A stretch of 64,000 nucleotides of DNA from Umbelopsis ramanniana AG (Eukaryota; Mucoromycota; Umbelopsidomycetes; Umbelopsidales; Umbelopsidaceae), in assembly GCF_025399195.1 (NCBI RefSeq), contig NW_026252103.1, forward strand, positions 186,001 to 250,000. Reading direction: 5' to 3'. The stretch's first letter is position 1, and the number at the start of each line of letters is the position of its first letter. This document shows, piece after piece, positions 30,777 through 41,644 of the stretch. Under the pieces are notes generated by a model that did not search any database, was not told where the DNA came from, and worked only from the letters and a program-made list of their open reading frames with translations. The position numbers were made by a program, and so were the translations under genes.

Positions 30777-32247
30777 ATGGGAGGAGTTCCAAAAAATATT
30801 CACAAAGGTACCTCCCGGCCGGCTTTGAATAGAACAAAGGCTTTCAGATCCTTCTCACGCTTAGCATCACTCCACAGCATGCTTCGACGATTAGAATGCC
30901 TCGGTGCATCTAATCTACTTGGCAAAGCGACAAAAACCGCCTCTTTGCTCTGTAGACGGCCTATGCCCGTATTCTCTCGCGTCTACAGATCTTACAGTAC
31001 AGGCTTGCCGCCAACAGAGAATGTTGAATGCTTTATCTCGACTCATACAGATCCTTTTGTCAATCTCGCAATAGAAGACCACCTATTTAAAACTACGGAT
31101 CCTGAGAAATATATTCTCTATTTATGGAGAAATAAACCCTGTGTGGTGGTTGGTCGCAACCAAAACCCTTTCAAAGAATGCAACCTTCAATATATGGAGG
31201 AGAATAATATACCACTTGTTCGTCGACGTTCAGGAGGTGGAACTGTATACCACGCAAGTAAATTGAAATTGAAGTATGCCTTTCTAATCAATGTAGCTCA
31301 TGAAATTTTCAATGCAGGATATGGGAAATTCAATTTACACCATCTTCATGCCTCGCACAGCGTTTACGAGGGATGCTAATGCAGAACTCGTGGCTCGGGC
31401 ACTTCATCAGCTAGATATTCCCGCATATATAAACAGCCGACATGACATAGCAGTAGACGGGTTTAAGGTCTCTGGAAGTGCTTACAAATTGACCAACCAA
31501 AGAGCATACCACCATGGCACCATGCTGATAGACACCGACGTCGATAAGTTGCGCGGCGCGTTAAAGGTCAACAAAGATCGCCTAGTTACCAAAGGTGTTG
31601 CCTCAGTACCATCACCCGTCACCAACTTGCGAAGTTATTCCTACACTATAGACCACCAACAATTTTGCGAAGCAGTAATAGAAGAGTTTTTATACACACA
31701 TAATGATAATAAGCCGGTAGAGCCAACCGTTTTTTCAAAAGACGACATTTCTCATTTACCAGAAGGAGTCATAAAGTCAAGAGACGAACTTACATCTTGG
31801 GATTGGATTTACGGCCAAACACCAGAATTTACGCACGACTTTGAAATGGAAATGAGCTGGGGAACTGTTGTAAGTTACATTTTATCTGATTCATGTGTTG
31901 GGGTGTCTGTTTGTAACACTGCGTACCATATCTCATAGACTGCCTTCATTCGATCGCGGCATGGTCGCGTTACTGAGGCAAGTCTCACATCGACGGTCTC
32001 AGAGGCCCAAGAGGTGATGGTTATCGCGGCTCTAGAGGAAGCTTTAAAAGGTAATGTCGATACAGCTATCCAACATGTTAAGAGAAACAGCAGTCAATTA
32101 ATGAGAATTCATTGCAGGCTGTAAATACTCACCTCAAGGTATCGAAGATGCACGGGCCAAAATCGAACAAAATATTCCGGGCCTGATAAATTCATCCAAT
32201 AGAAATTTGGTCACAGATTTGTGTCATAAACTTCAGCTAACATTGTG
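30777..32247 (+). CDS. Mitochondrial lipoate-protein ligase (LplA/LIPT/Aim22 family)
   Basis: The N-terminus is basic and Ser-rich (a second Met at 30879, MLRRLECLGASNLLGK, could also start it), fitting a mitochondrial presequence. The BPL/LPL fold follows: FVNLAIEDHLFKT, YILYLWRNKPCVVVGRNQNP, then VRRRSGGGTVYHDMGNSIYT (lipoate-binding RRxSGGGxVYHDxGN motif), SRHDIAVDGFKVSGSAYKLT (catalytic Lys region), and YHHGTMLIDTDVDKLRGAL. The C-terminal accessory domain includes SRDELTSWDWIYGQTPEFT. It attaches lipoate to E2 and GCV-H proteins. The first intron (31254-31317) has a GC donor: GTATACCAC precedes GCAAGT, and only this splice restores YHDMGNS. The final exons end at LCHKLQLTL. The downstream sulfurtransferase starts 27 bp after the stop. 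Confidence 0.9.
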
Positions 32248-32274
32248 ATCAGTTGACCTTGTCATTGTAAAGTA

Positions 32275-33350
32275 ATGTTACGTGCTGCCAATTTCATTCG
32301 CCCAGCATCCAAAATGTCAATAAATATGGCCAAAGGTACATGTGACCGTGGACATCAAGCGTAAAGCGCGCACCCTGACAGGTTCTGATACCAGTGTTCT
32401 CTCACGCGATATAGGCTTTGCAACGTCTTCTCGCCCTAGCTCTCTCGTCTCGACCTCAGAACTTTCGGAGAATGCCAACTTCAAGATCCTGGACGGGTCT
32501 TGGCATATGCCTAATATCCAGAGAGACCCATACAAGGAATATCTCGAGAAACGTATTCCAGGGGCACAATTTTTCGGCATTGATGAAATCAAAGATCATT
32601 CGTCAGACCTCCCTCATATGCTGCCATCAAAAGATGCCTTTGCAGGCGCTGTAGGTAAGACAATTGAATGCCGATGAGTCACCACAATCGGCCTGAAAAT
32701 TAACGCATTCATTTGCGCTCCCAGGCAAACTAGGCATAAGCAACAGTGACCATGTCGTGATTTATGATAGTCTTGGTGTCATCTCCGCTTGCAGAGTATA
32801 TTGGACCTTCCGAGTCTTTGGACATCAAAAGGTCTCTGTGCTTAATGGTGGATTACCGAAGTGGATCGCGGAAGGTCGACCTGTTGAAAACGGAGAACCC
32901 GAGTCAATTTCGCCTGTTGAATACAATGTCACGGAGGTGAATGAGAAATTGGTTCGGGACTACGAGACCATTATCAACAATGCGAAGAAGTTCAAAAATG
33001 GAGGCAGTGGCTTCTTAGTCGCTGACGCTAGATCTCACTCCAGGTTTACTGGTGAGGCTCCAGAACCCAGAGCATCCCTCAGCTCCGGCCATATGCCTGG
33101 AAGTGTCAGCATGCCATTCCAAGATTTGATGTCTGGAACTGAATTTTTGAGCGATGAAGCTCTGAAGGAAAAGTGGAGTGGTAAGATCGCTGACTTGAAT
33201 CAGGAGATTGTGACCAGCTGCGGAAGTGGCATTACCGCTTCAATCCTCTATTTCACCTTGGAGCGCATTGGAGCGCAAAATATTTCTGTCTATGACGGTT
33301 CCTGGACAGAGTATGCTGGTAGAAAGGAAAGTATCATCGAAAAGGAATAA
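32275..33350 (+). CDS. Thiosulfate/3-mercaptopyruvate sulfurtransferase (Tum1-like)
   Basis: Two rhodanese domains. The N-terminal inactive one has SLVSTSELSENANFKILDGS, WHMP and RIPGAQFFGIDEI. The C-terminal catalytic domain has VADARSHSRFTGEAPEPR, SGHMPGSVSMPFQDLM, and the active-site loop CGSGITASILYF. The CGSG(I/V)TA loop is typical of mercaptopyruvate sulfurtransferases. Yeast Tum1 passes persulfide sulfur to Uba4 for tRNA wobble-U34 thiolation. Exon 1 (32275-32335) encodes MLRAANFIRPASK, a plausible mitochondrial presequence, with a second Met 13 codons on that would give a cytosolic form (inference). I place intron 1 at 32336-32414, because the branch-like CTGAC at 32375 then sits about 35 nt before AG. 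A second intron follows AFAGAV. The start is 27 bp after the lipoate ligase stop. Confidence 0.88.
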
Positions 33351-33504
33351 ACCAACGGTGATAAGTTTCAATATGATTTTGTCGATTTCACTAGTTCATT
33401 CATAATTTGATCATTCAATTTATTGTTATGCTGGGACGTTTTGGCAAATATATACACAGTTTATAGCTTCATATCACTTCTATGGATGTCTATTTTACGC
33501 GGTT

Positions 33505-34226
33505 TTATTGTGACATGGGTGTCTGGTGGTGTTCGGCGGTTGCACCTATCAATGCATTGCTCAAGGGCCCGTCGTGGCAGATCTCGGGATGAACGTAGAA
33601 AACTTGCTTTGGCTTGACAATCTTTCCACCAACTCTGCCTGTAGCTTCGCCAATTTTCCCTTCGTTTATCATGATTGTTGTAAATACTCGAGTGGATGGC
33701 TGTAAGTCCTGGATAGGCACAGTAGTGATATGCTCTTGTGCGAAAACATTCAGCGTATGTAAGTTGATGGAATCTGCGTCAGATGGTGACATGGTTGCCT
33801 TGGTAACGTAGGGAGACATGACCCAATTGATCAAGGCAGTGGATGAAACACTTGTGAACAGAGCTGAGACGACAAGAGATTAGTTGAGTGTTCAGAGAAA
33901 GGCTATCCATCATTAGAGTAAGCTTTACCCGATGCTACCAGAACAGTCTTCGCAACGACTGGAACTGGAAAGTCCAGAATGAACACAAAGGGTGAGATAG
34001 CGCCACTAAGGCCAAGTGAACCGATGGAAAAAAGCTTGAGGCGCTTAGCAACTGTCGCAAGTGGACCGGTGTAAATGACAGGATTTCCTTCCACCTTACT
34101 GCTCATCTGCATGACTTGAAATGACGAACGGTAGAGAGACGTTGTTCTATTAAACCGACTTGTTCCAGCAGTCAGCATTGAACGGCTTGAGACTTTCGTA
34201 ACGGACCGGCAACCTTGAAGTAACAT
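33505..34226 (-). CDS. TMEM70-like mitochondrial membrane protein
   Basis: Two exons (34226-33929 and 33863-33505, 65-nt intron) encode 218 residues. A basic presequence (MLLQGCRSVTKVSSRSMLTA) precedes VIYTGPLATVAKRLKLFSIG then SLGLSGAISPFVFIL, the first TM hairpin half typical of the TMEM70/DUF1301 family. The second TM lies around LFTSVSSTALINWVMSPYVT, joined across the intron. The family motifs YTGP, KxFS and SPYVT match. TMEM70 proteins are inner-membrane assembly factors for ATP synthase (c-ring) and complex I. The C-terminal matrix part ends with a polar tail. The start codon is 118 bp from that of the divergent pantothenate synthetase. Confidence 0.78.
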
Positions 34227-34344
34227 ATTGAAGATTATATAGGTAAGAGGACAATCTCCGTATGATCTGATTTTTTTGTGTTATTTTCATTATTCTAATT
34301 TTTTTGTCAAGGCACCCCGACTGTTGACACCTTGGCCGTTCAAA

Positions 34345-35561
34345 ATGGACAAATGTAAGAACTATACACCGTCGAAACCATTATGACTCAACCATTAAAC
34401 AATTTATAGACAACATACCGGAAGGAGTTCAAGTCTTTGATCGCATTGCAGATTTTCGTCGTTGGCGACGCAGCATTCTACTTCAAGGCCAAACTCTTGG
34501 TTATGTTCCAACTATGGGTGCCCTCCACGCTGGGCATATAAGTTTAGGTATATTTCTTTGCCAAATAATAATCGGTTTTCTCCTAACCACTTTGGCTAAA
34601 GACATTTATCTCATTTATTATGTAGCTGAACGCGCTCGTCAAGGCAATGACCATGTAGCGCTTACTATATTTGTCAATCCTGCTCAGTTTGCTCCACATG
34701 AAGACCTTTCCAGTTATCCTAGAACACTTCAAGCAGATTTGGACCAAATAAGTAGGTTACCAGTGGGAACTGTAACAGCTGTATTGGTTCCGCAGGTTAG
34801 CGAAATCTATCCTAATGGAATTGAACTGGATGTATCCAAGCAAATTGGTGCTTTTGTTGAAATCAAGGGACTCTCCCATCAATTGGAAGGTGGAACACGG
34901 CCACACTTTTTCAGAGGAGTTGCAACGGTTGTGTCAAAATTCTTCAACATTGTAAGTCGCCATTCAATAAGAAATAGATAATTTCATTCGAAAGACTAAC
35001 GAGATTGCAAAGATACAACCTGAACATGCTTACTTTGGTCAGAAGGATGGTAAGTACTTCTTTTATTGACTGTTTGTTCCCTACGAAGATATGAATAGCA
35101 TATCTCATCTAACTTTCATCTTATCAGTTCAGCAATGTGTTTGCTTGAGGCGACTTGTGGAGGATCTTCATTTCCCACTACAATTGCATATTTGTCCAAC
35201 TCAGCGGGAGAGTGATGGTCTTGCCATGTCATCACGCAATATCTATCTTACTCCATCACAAAGAAAGCACTCACTAGTTCTATACAAGATGCTCTCAAGC
35301 ATAGAAAAGAACTACAAAGATGGAGAACGCTCAAGAGATAAGCTCCTTGCTGACGCTATGGACATCTTCAATGCAGAAGAAAAGCAAGTTGCAGCTTTGC
35401 ATGAAGACTGGACTATGAAATTAGACTACGTTAGCATTGCCAATCCAAGGACCTTGGATGAAGAAATGTCAGATCTAGAAAGTGGTTTCATCGCTAGCAT
35501 TGCAGTTTTCCTGGGTAAAACCCGTCTTATTGACAACTTCCTTATCAACTGCGAGTTATAG
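34345..35561 (+). CDS. PAN6: Pantothenate synthetase (pantoate-beta-alanine ligase)
   Basis: The first coding exon is apparently only 10 nt (34345-34354); spliced to 34410 it gives MDKYNIPEGVQVFDRIADFR. The body shows GYVPTMGALHAGHISL (ATP-binding HxGH), spliced to AERARQGNDHVALTIFVNPA, then SYPRTLQADL, LEGGTRPHFFRGVATVV (pantoate-binding GxxRPxHFxGV), IQPEHAYFGQKD, VEDLHFPLQLHICPTQRESD and GLAMSSRNIYLT (the MSSRN loop). The enzyme condenses pantoate with beta-alanine using ATP, giving vitamin B5, the CoA precursor. The C-terminal domain contains EDWTMKLDYVSIANPRTLDE. No ATG occurs in exon 2 before the PTM of the active site, so an upstream short exon is required. Confidence 0.9.
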
Positions 35562-35850
35562 TTGTGCAGAGAAGAAAAATTTGGGACAATAAAAGCTGGC
35601 TTAAAAATTTGGCAACTGGAATGTTGGTAGTTTTAGATCCATATACACCCACTAAGCTCTTTCTTCTTCTTTTTTTCTTTTTTTGGTTCTGATATCAAAA
35701 TAAGTCTTTGCATTCCCGTTGGTCCAGATTGACAAAGTTGTTTGAAATTGTGCCCACTTGATGCCTTGTAAATTTAAATAGCCATTTGTCCTTTTCTATC
35801 TCACCCTTCCTTTGAGACTGACAAGTTTTGTAACCCACATAGCTTGGAAA
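35562..35850. other. Spacer with pyrimidine tract
   Basis: 289 bp including a TTC/T-rich pyrimidine tract at about 35657-35685 upstream of the PP2A B'' gene. Probably the promoter and leader of that gene. Confidence 0.4.
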
Positions 35851-38800
35851 ATGCATCACCCTCATAGATCAGTGACACATTATGTCATTCCTCGATATAT
35901 GCCAATGTGCTTGGTTCTTGCAGGCATCATTGCTATTCACTTAGTAGATAATTTTCCAATTTCAACAATTGACATGCTTTTATCAGCCTTCTCCATCGCG
36001 TCAGGACGAAAGAAGCTGGCAAACCTTTCTTACCCCTCAGATGGACCTGAAAAATCGCTAGCTATTTTGGCTCCCACATCAGAAGAATGTCAGACGAATT
36101 TTGACGATGCAACGTTGATTCAGGAGAGGATTGAGAGTGACGACAATGAAGAGACTTCCATTGCAGGTAGCACCTGCATATATCAGAACAGATTTGAATT
36201 TTACAATTCCCTCATGCCACTTTCTCGTAGATTTTCTGGGGAATCCACCAGTCACTAATTGTGTTACTCTTTCACTTCCTTCAAAACCATCTTTGAAGCC
36301 AGTTATCAAGCCTATGTCCGTGCTAATTAATTCTACAACTTCCTGTTTGGCATCACCGAGCTCTCCGACTCCCGAAATATCACTAGAACAACGCTTGAAG
36401 GACATAGAGATCGAGGATGAATGCTGGTCACCGTCACCTTCACTGAATGATGACAACAAAATAGAGCTTCCGATACCGTTGAAAACCATGTTGAAAGGGA
36501 ATGACTTGAAAGATGATAAACCAAATACAACGATCAGTCTCCCTGCTTCTCCGTCAACGCCAGACGACCAGCAATTGAGTACGATATCCGATACAATTCG
36601 TACTGAGGAAAAGACGAAAAACAAAAAGTGCTGTGAACTAAAGGAGTCGGCTATACCCAAATTTTACTACAGCAAGGGCGAACCAAATGCAAAACGTCTT
36701 GCATGCGAAAGAAACAGAGAACGGATGGTATCTAGACAAAGTTTCTTGTTTGTGTTTGCTTAAAGCGAAAACATAGTGCTAACCGTTTAATTTTAGAATG
36801 AAGTTAGCCGACTTTTTAGCATCAAGAAATACTTCACTGAAGAAAATTTCCTCAGTATCTCGAAAGCATGCCAGTTACCACGGTACATGACATTAGCACT
36901 TTTTCGAAAAATAGAGTGCTTTGGAGGCGATGGAGAGCGTGTCTCTCAAGAAGAATTTTTGCGGTAAGTGTAATTACGAAATTAGCTTTATTGTCTTCCT
37001 ACGACTTAATATTCAAGATCAATCTAGTTGCTGGTCCCAAATCTCAAAAGACTGCATAGATGACGACGAAATTATGTTCAATTTACTATGCAAGGTAGAC
37101 CGTTCATACATGTCGCCAGAGGACTTGTTGCCAGTACTGGAAGGTATAATATGATCAAAGTAGTATTATTCTGCCAGTTACAATTAACCATATCTTATAA
37201 CATTCAGATGTTGTATGCAACCATCCAGGACTTGAGTTTCTAGCTGATAACGTCCTGTTTCAAGAACGGTATAGTAAGTTATTAGGCTCTGTATAGTTAT
37301 TTGTAAGGACTTTTAATCAACCTGCTATTTTAGTCGAGACGGTCATATGTCGCATTTATTATGAGAACAGATGTGTTTCAGGAAAGCTCCCATTATCTCA
37401 ATTCAAAAGGTACAATATGGGAGACTTATTGGCACGACTTGAACGAAGGATCGATCTCAATTCCGTAAGACATTTTTCCGCTTGACCCATTTCGACAAGT
37501 TTTGGTTGTAACTGAGAAAATTCGGCAGACACACGACTGTTTTTCCTACAAACATTTTTACGTACTCTACTGTAAATTTTGGCTGTTGGATCAGGACCAT
37601 GACCTGATTGTTTCGCAGAATGACATGCTGCAGTACAATAACCAGGTGCTCACGTCGAGGATTACTGCTAGGGTGATGGAATGCGGAAAAATAATGGCCT
37701 TCCCTAGAGATACGCAAGTTCTTAGTGATACAGAAGAATCAACCTTGACATATATGGACTTTATTTGTAAGTTGTGCGATTGATTACTATTTGTGATGAC
37801 GACGAATTAAACCATAGTAGGGTTCCTGATCTCAGAAATTGACAAGACAACCAGAATGTCTACTGAATACTGGTAAGCAACTGAAAAGTAACTGGCTTAC
37901 ATGTTGCTATCATGCTAAAATCAAAGCAGGTTTAGATGCATGGATTTGGATGGTGATGGAATAATTTCCAGCTATGAACTGTCATACTTTTGGGAAGAGC
38001 AAGAAAAGAGGTAAAGAAAATTCGATTGGATTAAAATTAAATCGGGTGACAAACTAACAACGGCCAAAGGCAAACGTTGTATGGAGTGTGCGAATCAGAG
38101 ATTATTTGTTTTGAGGATGTCATCTGTCAAATGTGAGTATCAGAGATAAATTTTTACAAAATGACTATCATAGTACCCGTATTAATTCTTTTGAAACAAA
38201 TAGCAATGATTTGATCAAACCACAAGTACTTGGCCAGTTTACATTGACGGACTTGCGAAAATCAAAGTTGGCCGAAAGATTCTTTGATACTTTTATCAAT
38301 TTCCATCGGTTGCAGATCCATGAATCTTCACACAACTCAACAAGGCTAAAGCGTCAGTATTTGGATGCATTGAGCGGGATTGAACGAATTGAAATGGACG
38401 ACCAACTCCAGTCTAGACCAGCCCAAGGGCAATCTTTAGAAAAGATGAGGTAAGGAATTGATAGTTCCGTTGCAACAAACTTGATTGAGTAGAATATTCA
38501 AAAAAACTTCCTTTTATAGCGATTGGTGTGCATATGCTGAAATTGAATATCAGCATCTTGTTGCTGCAGAAAGAAGCGAAACCATTTGGGATGATGTGGG
38601 AGCAGAGGTGGAAAGTTGTACACAGCTTGACATGGATGGAGATAAGATGCTGTCAACCGTAGAAAGACTATTCAATGGCGATGTTGACTTTGGTTATGTT
38701 GAAAATCTGGAGAATGCAACACAAGAAGACTTAGAGGCAATACTACAGCGAGTGGTTAAGACCACCTTTTCCAGTAGCCAAGAATACAGCATCAGAGAAG

Positions 38801-38898
38801 AACTCGAAGAGATCCATCATTTCTCATCTTCCGACGATGAGGGAGATGACCACAGGCTTGATGGCATTGTCAGGCGAGAGCGAAAATTCCAAATATGA
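35851..38898 (+). CDS. PP2A regulatory subunit B'' (PPP2R3-like)
   Basis: About eleven exons join in phase. The conserved part begins IPKFYYSKGEPNAKR and continues NEVSRLFS, CWSQISKDCIDDDEIMFNLL, RSYMSPEDLLPVLE, VVCNHPGLEFLADNVLFQER, ETVICRIYYENRCVSGKLPL and CFSYKHFYVLYCKFWLLDQD. Two EF-hand loops follow: DQDHDLIVSQND and DLDGDGIISSYE in the context MSTEYWFRCMDLDGDG. This is the PPP2R3 (PR72/PR130/PR70) layout, calcium-binding targeting subunits of protein phosphatase 2A. The last exon has SDWCAYAEIEYQHLVAAERS and an acidic tail. The first exon (35851-36166) is continuous in phase and carries a hydrophobic stretch at residues 17-32 (MPMCLVLAGIIAIHLV), not expected in this family, followed by a long Ser/Pro-rich linker. 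Confidence 0.85.
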
Positions 38899-39108
38899 AG
38901 AAACATAGTTTTGACCAAGTTTTCATGGGCACCTGTAACACATTTATCTCATCCAATCCACCCCTACGCATGCTAAAAAGAAACAATATAAACAATCAAT
39001 AAAGTAAAAGAAAGGCCATTGAAGTAAACGCTGAGGAATGTGCAGATGTTTATACGAAAAGAGTTTGATACGATTAAAGGGTGCAAAAGGTGAATCAATT
39101 TTTTGTAT

Positions 39109-40157
39109 TCATGCGGTGTCCGACGCATCTATTTCAGGAACGACTTGATCCAGTTCGTTCTCACTTTCATGTCCGGGCTCGCTTTCGTAGCCGTTGCTCT
39201 CTACATCCTTTCCAAGAACTGAACAAGGCTGCGAGGGCTGTTTAGCAGAATCTAACACTTCGCATAATATTCGTTCCTTTTCCTTTTGTAGCTCTTCAAA
39301 ACGCTTCTCGAGGACTGATAACCTGTTTACAAGATTGGCCTCCTCCACAATTTGTGTTACAACTACAGAGAGCTAATTAGAAATGCTGTCAACTTTAGCG
39401 ATAGTATTTGCTTTCATTACCGGTTTTGAAGTGTTGCTGTGTTGTTCGTAGAGACGATGGTACGAGTATACCAAACCAATGTAAGGGGTTGCGGTCAATT
39501 TTTCGCACCTCTTTCGTCTTTTTATTTTTTGACTTGGTTTTTGGTTTCGTTTCCTCGGTGGTTTCCTTTTCGCCTTTCGTTTCCAATTGCTCTTTTTCAG
39601 GGGTATCATGCGCCGGCTTACGTTGCCTTAAAGACAGATTGCTCAGCTTTTCCGTCACCTCATCCTTAATTTGACCAGTTTCCTCTCCATCATTTTCGTC
39701 TTTGAATTCAACGTTGCTTATGGAAAAGATATCATTGCCATTTTCGCCTTGTTCGTCAACTTGACTATTCAAGTTGTAGACCGTTGTGAGTTATTGGTCT
39801 AGGACATTGAGCGCGCCATCAGCACGATATATAAGTAGTACTCACATTTTATATAAGCTTTTCATGCGTTCGTCGTATGAGTATCGGGACAGCTTGCTGG
39901 TTCCCATTGAGTACTTAGCTTGTCCCAAATCGAAGAATCCCTGCGTTGTTGTCTGAGTATTTTGGCTATGAGTGGCAAGAATGCAAGCGAACAATTACTA
40001 CCTTCGCGATCTCCTTCCCTAGAGTCTCTTTCAGCTTCGAAACTGCATCTGCTTCTTGAATGTACTCGACGGTCAATTGGTCTAACTTTTCACAGACTGT
40101 CTTCAATTGCTCATTCATAGGAACGTGTGTGGCAGAGGCTGAATTTGCTTCTGTCAT
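39109..40157 (-). CDS. VMA22: Vma22/CCDC115-like V-ATPase assembly factor
   Basis: The first exon starts MTEANSASATHVPMNEQLKT and forms a coiled coil (CEKLDQLTVEYIQEADAVSK). A Glu/Lys-rich low-complexity linker with KPKTKSKNKKTKE follows. Then comes the family signature RNPLHWFGILVPSSLRTTQQ, followed by ANLVNRLSVLEKRFEELQKE, a second coiled coil. CCDC115/Vma22 proteins have this arrangement, with the N-terminal helix pairing to the C-terminal helix around an (N/D)PLxWFGxLVPxxLR motif. Vma22 acts in the ER with Vma12 and Vma21 to assemble the V-ATPase Vo sector. The C-terminus is acidic (SEPGHESENELDQVVPE). At least three introns are present; their exact ends were not all fixed. Confidence 0.75.
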
Positions 40158-40756
40158 GGTTTTTCGCGGTCACAGTGCTTATGGTGGATAAGACAGGGAA
40201 AACGCAACTCTGAAGGATTTTATTTTCAGTTTCGTAGATTAAACATATCCATTGCTAAAAGTACAAAGCCAAGATACCGTATCAACAACATCGTATACAA
40301 GGTGCGCATTGGAAAGTGTATGCTGATCTGGAAACGAAGATATGAGCTACTACAACACTATTTTATTCACTTTTTTTTTGTTTATCTTAACATGTTAAAA
40401 GTTTAGGGTATGGTCGGTATAAGCTCCAAAATTTTGCACTATAGATGCATCAATCATCAAAACCATTTAGCAAAAACTTGAATGTAGATGTGGAAAAAAG
40501 CTTCACAATAAAATACGCAAGCATGAGCAGGAACATTTGCATCAATTAGAAAGACCGAGGATCTGCGGAGTTTGCACCCGCAATCACTTGTCAAAATGTA
40601 ACGAATTTCTCACAGTTCATTTCCAACATATTTTTTTTTAGGGCTTTAAATGATTATTTGAAGCAGGGCTCTGATAAACGAATGGGTAGTCCCCAGACGA
40701 TGTTAGATTACAATTTTCATATATGGGTCTCTCCACGTAGCCAAGTCTATAAGCTT
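40158..40756. other. Spacer, no gene recognised
   Basis: About 600 bp between Vma22-like (start, -) and Shr3-like (stop, -). It contains T-runs near 40371 and 40630 and no convincing ORF. It includes the Vma22-like promoter. Confidence 0.35.
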
Positions 40757-41568
40757 TTACTCAGACTTCTTCTTAGAAGTACCTTCCTGCAAAGCGGCTT
40801 TCTTTTCATTGTTGGCCCAAACTTTGAGAAGGACGAAATGAATGAACTGCAATAATGCAATACCTAAAAGTGGATCAGTGTTAGTTTAAGTGACGTTGGA
40901 AGATAGTCGGTGACAATTTGTATACAAACCTCCTGCAATGTATACGATAATGGTGTTACCAGCGGCTATCTTGGTAGTAATTTCGAACAAAGATTGAGCA
41001 TCCTCAGCAGAGGTCATTCCCTTGACTCCGGTTTCAGCTAATGACTTCAATCCTAGATTTTACACCTCTTCAGATATTGTTCATTTGCCGAATAATGGGT
41101 GTAAACCATGACTTACCTGGTGCAATGGAGGTCGAGTACGTTGAAACAGCCATAATGAGAGCCACTAAACTATATATCAGTAAACCAAAATAATGATAAA
41201 CTATGTTCAGATAACACTTACATGTACAAACACCGTCGAAAAGTAAGTTGTGCTCTTCCATAAGAGTGAGACCGGCACTCAGTCCAATGACAGCAAGCAT
41301 GACTGGAATCAAAGGCAAGCGCTCGTAGTTCAACCCACCAACAACAGCTCTTCGGTAGTAGTGCTCAGCAGCAGCTTCGACAGCTCCAGGTTGATGTTGC
41401 AAAACAGGGTAATCATAGATCCAATCAGACCAAACAGTCTTTGACGTTGATTTAGTTAAACTTGATCCAAGTATACAAGTAAAACAAAAAACGACTTACT
41501 CCGGCAGCAAAAGAGCAACCTATAAAAGCTAGGGCTACCTTGATACTTTGCATATATTCTCCAGGCAT
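40757..41568 (-). CDS. Shr3-like ER membrane chaperone for amino acid permeases
   Basis: Exon 1 encodes MPGEYMQSIKVALAFIGCSF and AAG, spliced to TVWSDWIYDYPVLQHQPGAV, then AEHYYRRAVVGGLNYERLPL and IPVMLAVIGLSAGLTLMEEH. A LLFDG motif near the end of that exon precedes the third and fourth TM segments (LVALIMAVSTYST; TIIVYIAGIALLQFIHFVLL). It ends in a lysine-rich cytosolic tail (KKAALQEGTSKKKSE). Four TM segments with an (L/M)FDG(A/V) motif after TM2 match the Shr3/Psh3 family, which prevents aggregation of amino acid permeases in the ER and aids COPII packaging. The KKKSE ending is reminiscent of a dilysine ER-retrieval signal (inference). The start codon is 76 bp from the likely start of the divergent FUSC-like gene. 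Confidence 0.65.
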
Positions 41569-41644
41569 GATGAGGCTTTTTGTACGAAATGAGAGAGATG
41601 AACAGTCTTTTTCCACGGGAAGAGATAAAGTGACTTCGCTGATA

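Noticed and set aside
32336-32381. A 46-nt intron model for the Tum1 gene
   Set aside because: It also keeps frame, but the branch-like CTGAC would abut the AG. The 79-nt model ending at 32414 gives a normal branch-to-acceptor distance.
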